Source: Carnegiea gigantea
Taxonomy: Eukaryota; Streptophyta; Magnoliopsida; Caryophyllales; Cactaceae
DNA: 64,000 bases
NCBI GenBank assembly: GCA_029747015.1
Contig: JAKOGI010000080.1
Span: forward strand, 778,501 to 842,500
Reading direction: 5' to 3'
Within the stretch, counting starts at the first letter, position 1. Every line of letters begins with the position of its first letter. The position numbers and the translations under genes are program-made. Shown here one piece after another: positions 34,401 through 45,500 of the stretch. A model generated the notes under the pieces. It was not told the origin of the DNA. It made no database searches and saw nothing but the letters and a program-made list of their open reading frames with translations.

Positions 34401-36137
34401 ATTGGCCCATTCGAGAGAGGCGAGCTCCATCCCATTTGAATGACTATTTTTACTATAATGCTCGAGTCAATGACACCCTCCTTACGTCTTATCCTCCAAG
34501 AAGTTCTTCAGGTAATTCTTATCCCCTAGTCAACTATATCACATGCAATAATTTCTCAGTTAGCCACAAGGCTTTTCTTGCCACTGTTACAAAAATCATT
34601 GAGCCCAGGTATTATCACGAGGCTGTCAAAGATCCCAGGTGGTGTCAAGCGATGGCAGATGAGATCCATGCTTTGTAAGAAAATAAGACTCGGACTATTA
34701 AAGAGCTACCACTTGGGAAGAAACCAATCAGTTATACGTGGCTCTATAAAGTGAAATACAAATCAGATGGGACCATTGAACAGTTCAAGGCTCGTTCTCG
34801 TGGTGCGAGGTGATCACCAACTGGAAGGTTTTGACTTCAATGAAACCTTTGCTCCAGTGGCGAAGATGTCTAGTGTGCGCACCTTTCTGTCAGTTGCTGT
34901 TGCAAGAAATTGGGAATTTCATCAAATGGATGTCAACAGCGCATTCTTGCATGGCCATTTAGAAGAAGAAGTCTTTATGCGACTACCGCCTGGTTTCACC
35001 TCTAGTTCTCCTACCAAAGTATGCAAGTTGCGTAAGTCACTTTATGGATTACGACAGGCACCGCGACAATGGTTTGCCAAGCTCTCCTCTACACTTACAA
35101 CCTATGGATTTGTGAGATCCTATGCGAACTATTCTCTATTTACGTACCGCAACGGTGAAGTGTTCTTAGCTCTTTTGCTATATGTTGATGATATTATCCT
35201 AGCCGACAACGACTCTCACGCTTGTGCCGAGTTCAAAAAATACTTGAATGATTGTTTTCGGATCAAGGATTTGGGTTCTCTTAAATACTTCTTGAGTATT
35301 GAAGTGGCCCGTGGCCCACGAGGACTTTTCCTCTGCCAGCGTAAGTATTGCACTTGAAATTGTGGAGGGGAGAGGTCTTTTGGGGTGTAAACCAACCGCT
35401 TTTCCCATGGAGGAGAATCACGAGCGCGCTCTTGCCAAGGGACGAGAGTTGGATGATCCTAGTCGGTATAGATGCTTGGTAAGGCGTCTCATTTATCCCA
35501 CTATTACAAGACCAGAATTGTGCTATACAATTCATATATTGTCACAATTCACGCAAGCACGCTTGGAAGCACATATGGATGTTGCTTGTCGGGTTCTACG
35601 GTATATCAAAGGAACACCGGGTTATGGAATTTTGCTAGGAGCTCAGTGTGATCTCCAGATTCGTGCATATTGTGATGCAGACTAGGGTGCTTGTCCCTTT
35701 ACTAGACAATCTCTCACGGGCTATCTAGTCACTCTTGGGGGTCCCCGATTTCTTGGAAGACAAAGAACCAGACAACGGTCTCACGTTCTTCTGCTGAAGC
35801 TGAGTACCGATCTATGGCTGCAACAACGAGCGAGTTAATATGGCTAAAGGCCTTGCTCGCTTCTTTTGGGGTGTTCCATGCTTCAGCTATGCACCTATGT
35901 TGTGATAGTTAGACTGCACTTCACATTGTCAAGAATCCAGTATTTCATGAACGCACAAAACATATTGAACTCGACTGTCATTTTGTGCGAGAAAAGTTAG
36001 ATGCGGGTGATATCTCCTTTTCCTATATCTCTTCCAAACAACAACCAATGGATATCTTTACCAAAGCTCTTGGAAAAAAGCAGTTTACTTACTTACAGGA
36101 TAAGCTGGGCATGATCCATCCTCATACTCCACCTTGA
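31440..36137 (+). pseudogene. Copia gag-pol polyprotein, degenerate
   Basis: Domains follow in the standard copia order. Gag (about 31530-32130) has VFDGENYDF then a TGA at 31563 where Trp is expected, and later MSVVEFYSKLRGLWSKL. A zinc knuckle with C-x2-C-x4-H-x4-C lies near 32255. The protease (about 32610-32960) has IDSGASRHM. The GAG-pre-integrase region has LWHGRLGHPLDQV. The integrase (about 33060-33870) has IHCDIWG and PQQNGRVES but NDAS in place of the usual DD. The reverse transcriptase (about 34770-35340) has QMDVNSAFLHG and YVDDII. The RNase H (about 35680-36137) has SSAEAEYRSM and ends HPHTPP. There are many in-frame stops and frameshifts. A 129-bp insertion at 33551 interrupts the integrase. 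Confidence 0.9.
33536..33694 (+). mobile_element. Short SINE / RTE-LINE 3'-tail insertion in the copia integrase
   Basis: A 129-bp insert (33551-33679) separates two copies of a 15-bp direct repeat, ttttgggaagaaagt at 33536 and ttttggggagaaagt at 33680. The flanking coding sequence resumes exactly where it left off (LPIDFWEES and then [17 protein letters not shown]). The insert contains gggtctcttggaatcagcct, cagaccccgcgaaagcggga and ends in (TTG)n. This is the conserved 3' end of plant Au-like SINEs and RTE LINEs. It is 5'-truncated and adds 48 codons without shifting the frame. Confidence 0.85.
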
Positions 36138-36144
36138 GGGGGAG
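36136..36144 (+). other. Copia polypurine tract
   Basis: The sequence gagggggag lies immediately left of the 3' LTR and directly after the polyprotein end. Confidence 0.8.
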
Positions 36145-36371
36145 TATTACAACGTATCTTGCCAACTCATATGCAATATTTTTGCGATATATTTGCTATA
36201 TCTTTGTGATATATTTGCTGTTTTTGACTCCTAAAATCATGGACTTAGTTATGGCATCTAGGATTGTATATATTATGATCTTACATCAGTAACAAAGCAA
36301 GACAGTTTGAGAGGCACGGCTAGGCAACCCCCCCATGCATACTCAGCTCTCATCCTTCATATTTCTGTCCA
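36145..36371 (+). repeat. Copia 3' LTR (227 bp), uninterrupted
   Basis: It starts tattacaacg and ends ctgtcca, followed by the aataa target duplication. It is the reference for the interrupted 5' LTR. Confidence 0.9.
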
Positions 36372-36855
36372 AATAAACAGAATAAATATAAATATACAAT
36401 ATGAAATTAAATGCACATTTTCAACAAAAAAATTTAAATTATTCAACTGATGTGTTTAGATAGACCATCTTACACAACAATTATAGTAAGACATTTTTTA
36501 ATGTAATTTTTAAAAAATTATGATAATTAATTATTTAATATAGAGTGACTTTTCAATTTAAATGTGAACGCTAATTTAAATGCGCAAGCTGAGGAATGCT
36601 TATAAGGTTCACATTACAATATCAATTACTATTTTCGAGCTTTCTTTAAATTGTGGACAGAGGTCCCATCACAAGTCAGTTTGCCAAAAAAACAAGTTAT
36701 GGGTTTCAAGCTTCTTTGCAACCATCTGGTCTCTACATGGAGGACAAGGAATGAACTAGTGTTAAAAAGCCAATTTTTACAACTGAACAATCTATTGTAT
36801 TGTATAAAATTTAGAGTAGGTTGTTTGGTGAATTTGTGGTAAGACAACTTTATAT

Positions 36856-37286
36856 AGGACGTGTTCGGCAATAGTATTTTGGATAATATTTGACGTTTTG
36901 ACTAAGTCAAGACGTTCATTATGTGATTTTTAGTGTTCGGTAGCATAGTATTTTGACTAGCATTTCAAATAGCGTCTAGCGTTTTAAGTAGCGTTTCTGA
37001 AAAGCTAATAGTATTAGTGTTTTGCATTCAAAGGTAGCGTTTCATATATTTTTTTGCCAAAAAATGTCATTTGGAAATTTTATCTTTGAAAATTATCTAT
37101 ATTCTTTTATGTCAGTTTACATTAATTAGCTGATCCAACAACTAAATTTATCGAACATATTTATTTTAACTGCTCATCCAAATAGTTATCCGCTAAATTA
37201 GAAACGCTATTCGCTACCCAAATAGCTATCCCCTACTTGAACCGCTATCTACTACTTAAACCGCTAATTTTACCGAACAGAGCCAT
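36856..37286. mobile_element. MITE, TGTTCGG family, copy 1
   Basis: The left end has gtgttcggcaatagt. The reverse complement of the right end has tctgttcggtaaaatta. The inside has repeated AGCGTTT/AACGCTA and ACCGCTA motifs. Internal sequence near 37070-37130 (tttggaaattttatctttga) corresponds in inverse orientation to 59550-59580 in copy 2. Non-coding. Confidence 0.65.
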
Positions 37287-37455
37287 AGTCTTACTGAAAT
37301 AGTGAGATGTTTTGAACATCTCGATAAGTTGGCTTGACGAATGTATATCAGTTTTGTAATATTTGCCATGACTCAACATGGCTCTATTAATGATAAAAAA
37401 ATAATAATGTGGTCTTAGAATGTGCTCATGTAGCCAACATGTCAAGTTTCTGAAG

Positions 37456-37803
37456 ATGTTTGACAAATAGTTTTTTGAAGAGCTTTTTGATCAAAAAAAA
37501 TTTTTTTAATTAAAATTAGATGTTTCATCAAGCAAAAAAGTTAATTTGGGTGTTTAGCAAAAAAACTTTTTAGAAGAGCTTTTTGGGCCCAAAAATCTAA
37601 TTTTAAAAAGTTAATTTTATGAGCTTTTTGGAAGAGCTTGTTGAAGAATTATATTTTTAACTCACAACTTTATCAGAAACAATCAAATTTATCAAATAAT
37701 TTTTCAACAAATAATTAATTTAAATAATTAATATAAACAGTTAATTTAAATAGTTAACAGTTAATAACTAATATAGATAATTAATAGTTATTTACCAAAC
37801 AAA
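37456..37803. mobile_element. Possible MITE
   Basis: The left end tgtttgacaaatag and the reverse complement of the right end tgtttggtaaataa are similar. The inside repeats the motif gagctttttggaagagctt several times. Non-coding. Confidence 0.45.
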
Positions 37804-37999
37804 ACTTTTATAAAAATTATTGATAGAATTTCAGTGTTCAAATTCCACTCACATTAATTTTTACGCTTCTTTTTACCCCTAGAAACAATAACAGTATCTA
37901 AACTCGGAAAAAGAAGGAAAACCAAAAAAAACAAACAACAAAAAACATTTATAGGAATGAGCTGGAGATCAATAATATAATTATTAATTAGGAATAGAG

Positions 38000-38336
38000 G
38001 TGAACGACGAGGACAGAGGGTGGGACCCATTCGCTTTCACATTTGACTCTTTCTGTCTGTCCTCTTCTTCATTCTGCTACTATTCTCCCCCTGCCTCAAG
38101 AGTCCAGACTCTCTCTCTCTCTCTCTCTCTCCCCCCTCGGATTTTCTTCCCAATTGGAGTATCTCTCCCCCTTTTCCCTCTTCACGAGTTCTCTTGACTC
38201 TCTGTCCCTCGTTATGTAACTTTGCAAATCCGAAAAATATTCCTAACTTTCTCTGTCGGACAACTCATTGCTGACTTGCTGTGGACTTGGAATTTTATTT
38301 TCTGTGAAATTCTCCCCCCTTCTTTTAGCTTACAAG
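38000..38336 (+). promoter_or_regulatory. 5' UTR exon of the FAB1-type gene, with (CT)n tract
   Basis: A pyrimidine-rich stretch with a (CT)n microsatellite at 38109-38130, typical of plant 5' leaders, is followed by a consensus donor (tacaag then gtaagtag) at 38336/38337. The matching acceptor (tttgcag) is at 39533. The leader intron is therefore about 1.2 kb. The transcription start is not determined and is likely at about 38030-38110. Confidence 0.6.
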
Positions 38337-38838
38337 GTAAGTAGTTTCTGTTGTTTTGATTTTTTTTTTCTGGGTATTCTTTTTTCCTTGATGGGTTTGT
38401 AGATGTATAGAATTTGCGAACCTTAGTTTTAGTTCTTGGTTTATCCCCAGAATTTGTGGGTAGCAAATTACTATTAGGATTTTTTTTTTTTTTTTTTTTT
38501 TGGGGCGGGGGAGGGGGTCAGCTGATTTTGTCATTGTTTTTGGGTGTTTTTTTTTTTTTTTGGGTGCGGATGTTGTATTGATTCAATTTGAGAACTTTTG
38601 GGGTTATTCTGATTCTGGTAAGGGTTTGTGTGCAAAATGGGAATTCCAAGCTCTTTTCTGAAGTTTTGTATAATTCGGTGTTGATCCTGTTTTCATAGGT
38701 TGCTGAAGCAAGTCAGGTTATTGTGATTGTGGACATCTTATTCTGATTCCATTGTATTTTTGTTTTCGTTTTGTTTGTTTTTTGGTTGTTTGTACAGGAG
38801 CGAAATTGATTAGTTTGGTCTTTCAATACTCGATTTTG

Positions 38839-39095
38839 AGGGCCTGTTCTTTTTCAGCATTTTGCACCCCCTACCAGTTCCAATCTGCTCAAGCCTGTTA
38901 AATGCTAGCCAAACTTGCTTCGATATTCTCAAACCTTCTTCAACCCACTCATAAACGTGTTTTCCAACTGCTCCAATATGATGACTGCTAGTTAAACATG
39001 TTCCAACATGCTAATCGCTAGTCAAACCTAGTCCAACCTGTTTCAGCTCCAACCCACTAACCGCTCCTCCAAAATGCTGAAAACGAACACACCCT
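38839..39095. mobile_element. MITE with 26-bp inverted repeats inside the FAB1 leader intron
   Basis: The left end (agggcctgttctttttcagc...) and the reverse complement of the right end (agggtgtgttcgttttcagc...) match at 23 of 26 positions. The interior has repeats of the type TCCAACNTGCTNATNGCTAGT and no frame. The AGGGNNTGTTC terminus is shared with the element at 61472-61895. Confidence 0.8.
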
Positions 39096-39538
39096 GAATG
39101 TTATGGGGTAATCTTGGATTTTTGTGGTAGAATGGTGACAGGAATGATCAAACAATATGGCAGTTCTTAATTGTCTTCATAGTTAATGATTTTTGCTATT
39201 GTATCTTTGGTCAAGTCAAATGCATTACTGATTATTTCGTTTTGAAAGTGCCATGTGCCAACCCAGCAATTAAACAATTTGAAATATGTACCCAAACCCG
39301 CTTAACTTCATGTCGGTTTGGGTCGTGTCAGCCAGCTTTGCTTGGCTGTAGATTTAGTCCTTTCATTCTGATATCGTGGTTGAATGTGCTCATTGTGTTT
39401 CATTCACAAGGAGAGCTGTATTGGACCTTTCACTTGAGTTTAGGAAGTACTGAATTAGGATACTGTTGATGTCATATGGGTTGGACGTATGTATCCAAAT
39501 GATTCAATCGGTGGAATATTTCTTGGTTTGCAGACAAG

Positions 39539-39579
39539 ATGGGAGAGATTTGCAGGAGCTGATGTTTCAATATGTGTAA
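39539..39579 (+). promoter_or_regulatory. Two short upstream ORFs before the FAB1 start codon
   Basis: In the spliced leader, ATG at 39539 opens a seven-codon frame ending TGA at 39562. A second ATG at 39562 opens a five-codon frame ending TAA at 39579. The second overlaps the assigned start ATG at 39572 in another frame. Such short frames often lower translation of the main frame. Alternatively the true start is elsewhere, though no other in-frame ATG fits better. Confidence 0.6.
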
Positions 39580-42500
39580 AGGTTGCTCAAAGTCAAACGA
39601 GCAAATGGAACTAATTGACAATAAGCTGTTTGGGCCGAATGGTGAAGAACGTGCTGGTTCCTGTTTGCTGCGAACTGTGAGTCCTGAGCGACGAACCACA
39701 AGGCAGGATAGTTCAAATTCTCCTGAGACCTCTTTGTCTAGTCCAACAGTTTCACTAACAAGCATCGATAGTTCTGTTTCAAATTCCAGTAAGTTGCTAC
39801 TCCTGTCATCACGATCAGAAATGATTTTAAGTTTCTGCTCCTGATATCGCAGTTACCTATGATTTATTTGCATATGTGGTTCTTCAGATCTCATATGGGT
39901 TCTTTATTTCAGGTGACTATTCTGTGGATTGCAACCCACTTGATGGGTATGTATGTCTTTCAAGGAGTGTAATTATGAGAACATTTTTAACATTAAAGTA
40001 TAGGAATGGATATGAACTTAAAACTGCGAGTGGGTCTAAGCATTTTTTAATCTATTAAAACGAGAATTATGACACTGCTGTTGAATTTTGTTAGGGATAA
40101 TTCAGAACAGGGTCTGGCCAGGAGTTGCCAAGATGATGCTTACAAGCAACAAAGTAAGTCTAGCCCTTTTGTGGCTGCAGTTAAGCAGTCCGGTGATGAG
40201 AGGGAAATTCGCAGGGAGGACAAGGGTAGTTTTGGGCTTGTAAACCGGGAAAACTCCAAGACTCCTTATGGAAATGATGATACTAGCAGACATAAGAATG
40301 ACTCAGCTGATGAGGAGAATGACCCATCTCCTACATTTGATGTTGAAGATGAGCTCTGGGATCCACCAGAGCCAGAAAATGGAGAGGATGAACGGGAGAG
40401 TGTTAAGGCAGTCACCAGCTTGGTTGATAGTGACGATGAAGGGTATAATCAGGAGAATAGCATGGCTGTGGCCAATTTGGATGATGACAAGGATGGATGT
40501 GCTAATTGTGATAGCATAGAGTTGACAAAACCAAGTTCGCTGAGTAATTCTGAGATGGAAGTTTCTAGAAGCCACCGCTTTGAGGAGGAAAGACAAAAGG
40601 CTATGCTAGAGGTCATGAATGGAAAGTTCAAGAACCTAGTGCGCCAGCTGCTTAAAAAAATTGGTATAGACAACTACGACGACAAGGAGGAAAGCTGGGT
40701 AGATATTGTAACGCAGTTGGCGTGGGAAGCTGCTTCGTTTGTGAAACCTGATGCTACAGAACACCGAGCAACGGATCCTGAAGATCCGGATGCTACAGAA
40801 GGCAAAGCAATGGATCCAGCTGGGTATGTGAAGGTCAAATGCATAGCCACTGGCTCTCGTAGTGAAAGGTACTAGGACATGAACGTGTTATTTACTTGTT
40901 TTTGTGTAGTCTGTTAATCAGCCTTATAGGACTTCTTACTGGACAGCTTGGAGGGTTTCTTAGGTGAGTGTCATTCATTCTTATCTTTCAGGAAGAAAAT
41001 GTAGGTGAATTATGTCGCTTTCACTGTTTTTTACTGCCTTTGTTACTCTAGCGAAGACTGGATTTCTTTCTTATGCAAAATAGGTTCCCACAAGACAACA
41101 ATTTGTCTTGCATCATCATGGGTTTTGATAATATCTTTCGCTAACCTTAGTCGTTCACTATACGTTTTCATATGATAGTTTGAAGTTGTACTTTGTATAT
41201 TGGTGGAATAGCTTATGATGCTTATGTATAGTAGTGGTTCATGAAGCTATGTATTTTTATGATCTGCAGTCAATTGATAAAAGGTTTGGTTTTCAAAAAG
41301 CATGCTGCTCTCAAAAACATGATTACTATGCACAAGAGGCCTAGACTATTACTAGTAAAGGGGATGCTGCAGTCATCTGCTTCATCAGGGCTGGCATCGT
41401 TTAATTCAATGGTGAAGCCAATAGATCCAGCAAAGCAGCCCAATGGCCCAAATCCAAGTGTATGTATAATTTTGATGGAGTCCTTTATTCTCGTTCTTGT
41501 GATTCCATGTGCTGACTTTTTCTTACCAGTTTGTTGCACAGGATGAAGATGAAGATGAAGATGCAGATCTCTTAAACAATTTAAAAGCATGTCGTCCAAA
41601 TGTTATTTTGGTGGAGAAGTCTGCTTCTCGTAAGTTATTGAGCCATCTCCTTCAATCGGGAATCACTGTGGTCCTTGATATGAAGTTTCATCGATTGCAA
41701 AGAGTTGCCCGATGCATTGACGCACCTATCTTGTCATCTGAGGCCAAATTTGACCAGAAGCTGAAACGTTGTGAATCACTTCATTTTGAGAAATTTGTGG
41801 AGGAGCATGCCAATGTTCGTGAAGGTGAAAAGAAGCCATGCAAAACTTTGATGTTTTTGGAGGGATGTCCCACAGGCCAGGGTTGTACGGTATGTTTACG
41901 GTTATGATGCGGCTCTTGAATACTTGTCTTTGCTGTTGATGTTAGTGGCTGTATAAAATTATGATACTGTTCTGTCAAGTATTCCAGTTTTGTAATTTAT
42001 CAGTTAAACTCGACTTTTCTTGAGCAATAAATAGCCATTTTTAGAAATTTTATTATGCAATCTTTTTGAGCCCTTTCAAGATAATGCCAGAGGGTGATGC
42101 ATGGATTTGTTGGTTGGGTTAAAAGGTTTTGTCCACTTGGATGCTTGGAGCTATGGATATTTGTTGTTGTGCATTAACCGGGTTGAAGTATGTGGTTTTA
42201 GGGTAATCTTCTAGTTCCATTCAGTGTGTATAGGAGCCTGTGACTTAGAAGGATTGTACTCTTGTATCTGTGAGTTCATGGGGCATGTCTTTCTGGATTA
42301 TGGTAATCAACATTGTCAATGGAATATCGTTGCGTGTTTGCTCCTCCTGAAATTAGCCTCACTAGCTTCTTGAATGATAGTCTCTCCAGCTTCTGGCATG
42401 GAAAAGTCATGAGATAGATGCTGATGCAAATCAGGAAGTGTTGCTGTTATTGTTGTGATTTCTCTGGTAATTAAGTTCCTGGGCTGGTCTGAATGATTGT

Positions 42501-45500
42501 CCAGGCTGTGTACATCTTGACCTCCCAGTGGGATCAATATTAGGGGTTCATGCTGTTATTTTCAAGGAACCTTCTTTACACTTAAGGATAGACAAACTGC
42601 TGCAAGACTTGCTTTGTGCAATCCTATAAGATTGTCATCTGATTTTATCTATTTGTAAACATTATTATGACCTCTATGCATGCATTATCATTTTGTGCTT
42701 TATCCTGTAACTTAAGCTGGATGGGGTTTCTATAATTGTCTTAGATCTTGCTTGTACTTGGGTTGATCCAACTCTGATTCTTATGCAAGGACCTTATTGT
42801 TGCAGATTCTGCTGAAGGGATCACATAGTGAGGAATTGAAGAAGATAAAATGTGTTGTACAATGTGCTGTTGTGATGGCTTATCATTTCATCTTAGAAAC
42901 TTCCTTTCTTGTACACCAAAAAGTAATGTTTTCTACTATTGCATTTGGTGGAGCGGCTGACATTGCATTAGCCACTGAGCAGCCCACCTCAATTGTCTGT
43001 GAAACTTCAAGCATGCCTCATGGTGGGCAGTCTAACATTAGCTGTGCTTCAGCAAATGAAGTTGATGTTCCTAAGTCTGACGGCAACAAGGCGGGATCAT
43101 CTCAAGTAGAGGAATCCACTAGTGAGACTGCTTCATCACGTGTTCTCAAGATTCCCATTTCCAATGTGGTTCATGAGGAAAAATCCGCTGTTGCCGAGGG
43201 AACAACTGCCAAAGCTGCTGTGATTGATACTTCCCACTACCTCGAGACAGAGACTCATGACACACGGTTGGTGGTGGGTAGTCAACCTGCCGTCTCCTAT
43301 GTTCCCCATACAATGTTCAAAGATGCACTTGAGAGAGTCTCCATTATCTCTCCGTCTACTTATGAGCAGGTGTCCACATATATTAGCTTGAGTGGAGGGG
43401 AGCTAAAAGCCAATACTGCTCCCTCTGTTTCTGTTTCTGTTTCACCTACTGAAGACCTAGCTAATCGAGATTTTATAGAGATGAAGGTGAATTCTGTAGA
43501 AGACCTTGCTAATTATTCCCAGGCCTTGTCCACATCCTCTGCAGCTCATGGAGATGCAAGAAAAATTGACGATGGTGAAGATTACATCCAGCCAAAACAT
43601 GAAATCAGCAGTGTATTGGATTCTGAGAGCATCTTGGTTTTGATGTCTAGTCGAAATGCATCAAGGGGCACTATTTGTGAGCAAAGTCATCTTTCTCATA
43701 TCAAATTCTACAGGAATTTTGATGTTCCTCTGGGGAAATTTTTGCGGGATAATCTTTTCAATCAGGTTCCTCTATCTGGTCTACACTCCGACTCTTGCTC
43801 AATTTTTTTTTTTTTTCATTCAAAATGTTGCATGCTATTTTCTTTGAAGCTGCTGAGTGGTGGTGCTCATGCTGCAGAATTTTAAGTGGGTAATTGTATG
43901 GTTAACATGATGGTTGATCAACAGTTGTAGGAAGACTGCTAATGACATCCGTGTTAGGGTTGATCAAATGATTGTAAAGAACTCTGTGATTTCTTGTGAA
44001 ATAATTGTTTCTGTAGTCAATAGTTTCATCATTATGGGAATGTGCTGTGTCTCGCTGATGTTTGTGATCTTTATGATGATTGTCTGAATCTTGGACTGTT
44101 TAAAAGCGAGGCTTACTGAATCTTTTTGGATGTGTAGAGCCTCCCTTGCAAGGCATGTGGTGAATCACCTGAAGCTCACTATTACTATTATGCACATCAC
44201 AAGAAGCAGCTAACTATACGAGTCAAGCGACTTCTAGAAAAGAAGTTGCCTGGGGAATCTGAAGGGAAACTTTGGATGTGGAGTCGTTGCGGTAAATGTG
44301 AGCCTGACAAAGAGAAGGCAACTAAAAGAGTATTAATATCAACTGCTGCAAGTGGCTTGTCATTTGGAAAGTTTCTGGAGCTTAGCTTCTCAAGCCAATC
44401 TTCCTTCAATAGGTTATCTACCTGTGGGCATTCATTGCAAAAGGATTTCCTATACTTTTTTGGGTATGGAGTTCTCGCATTGTTTAGACATCATTTTGGA
44501 ACTAACTTTGTATGTTTTAACTAAAATGAAATGCGAACAAGGGCCAAATGTCAGATTGACTTGATTGGAGCTCCACTTTTTTTTGTTTTTATTTTTTTTG
44601 TTGGGGGGGGGGTAGTTTTTCTGGTTAAAACGTAGTTATATTTGGTGAGTAAACGATTACTCTAATGCCCAGATGTTTTTCCATATCCTCTTTCAGAATA
44701 TGTGCATTCATCCCTAGGTCTTTAAGCCCTTCCTGAATAACTACGTGTGACATGCAGATTAGGTTCAATGGTCGCTATGTTCCGATATTCTCGTGTTGCA
44801 ACATACACTGTTTCTGTTCCACCTCAGAAGTTGGAATTTAATAACTCAGTTAATGGAGATTGGCTCCAGCATGAAATTGAGAGTGTAAGTGCTCTTTCAA
44901 GGCTGGAAGTTGTCATTGCTATAGCTTTCTTTTTGCATTCTTTCATGCTGACAAAAAGGTGCCAAGTACTCCCCTCCCCCCCTCCCCCCCCAAAAAAAGG
45001 AAAACCCAAAAACGTGATGAAAAGGAAAAATGAAAAGAAGTGAAGTCTTCACTACAAGTAAATATGCTCTTATCTCCTCTATCCCTTGCAGGTGTATGCA
45101 AAAGGACAATTGCTTTTTACTGAAATTGGCAAATATCTGAAAAAAATAGAATCTCAGTTTTCTGGCTCAGATCTGGTTCTTAATAGCTCGTCAAAGGCAT
45201 TTGATGATATCATGGAGATGTTAAGGTTGGAAAGGTCCGAATTCGAGGTGAGTTTATCACATAATTTTGTGTGACGCATTGCTGTATCTGAATGTTGATC
45301 TGTTATTACTGCAATAACAACTCTGCATGCAACAGTGACAATGGATCAACAAGCATAGCATCATATGTTTCTTCTTATTAAAGTGGGACCTCTGTTGGCA
45401 TATTCTTCATGTGTCTGTCAGCTTACACTTTTGAAACCTGCTAATATATCTAGCTACTTCCCTCGATGGAAATATTTTGCACTTGTTCCTGTTAATCTAC

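Larger units (their letters stand above)
27639..36371 (+). mobile_element. Ty1/copia LTR retrotransposon, degenerate, with nested insertions
   Basis: The element comprises a split 5' LTR (27639-27749 plus 31248-31363), a primer-binding site, a degenerate gag-pol region (about 31440-36137), a polypurine tract (36136-36144) and a 3' LTR (36145-36371). When the inner gypsy-type element and one copy of its target duplication are removed, the 5' LTR is 227 bp, exactly the length of the 3' LTR. The LTRs differ at about 21 positions by eye. The aataa target duplication flanks the whole. The LTR starts TATTAC (mutated from TG) and ends CA. The element is on the + strand and is inactive because of stops, frameshifts and insertions. 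Confidence 0.9.
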
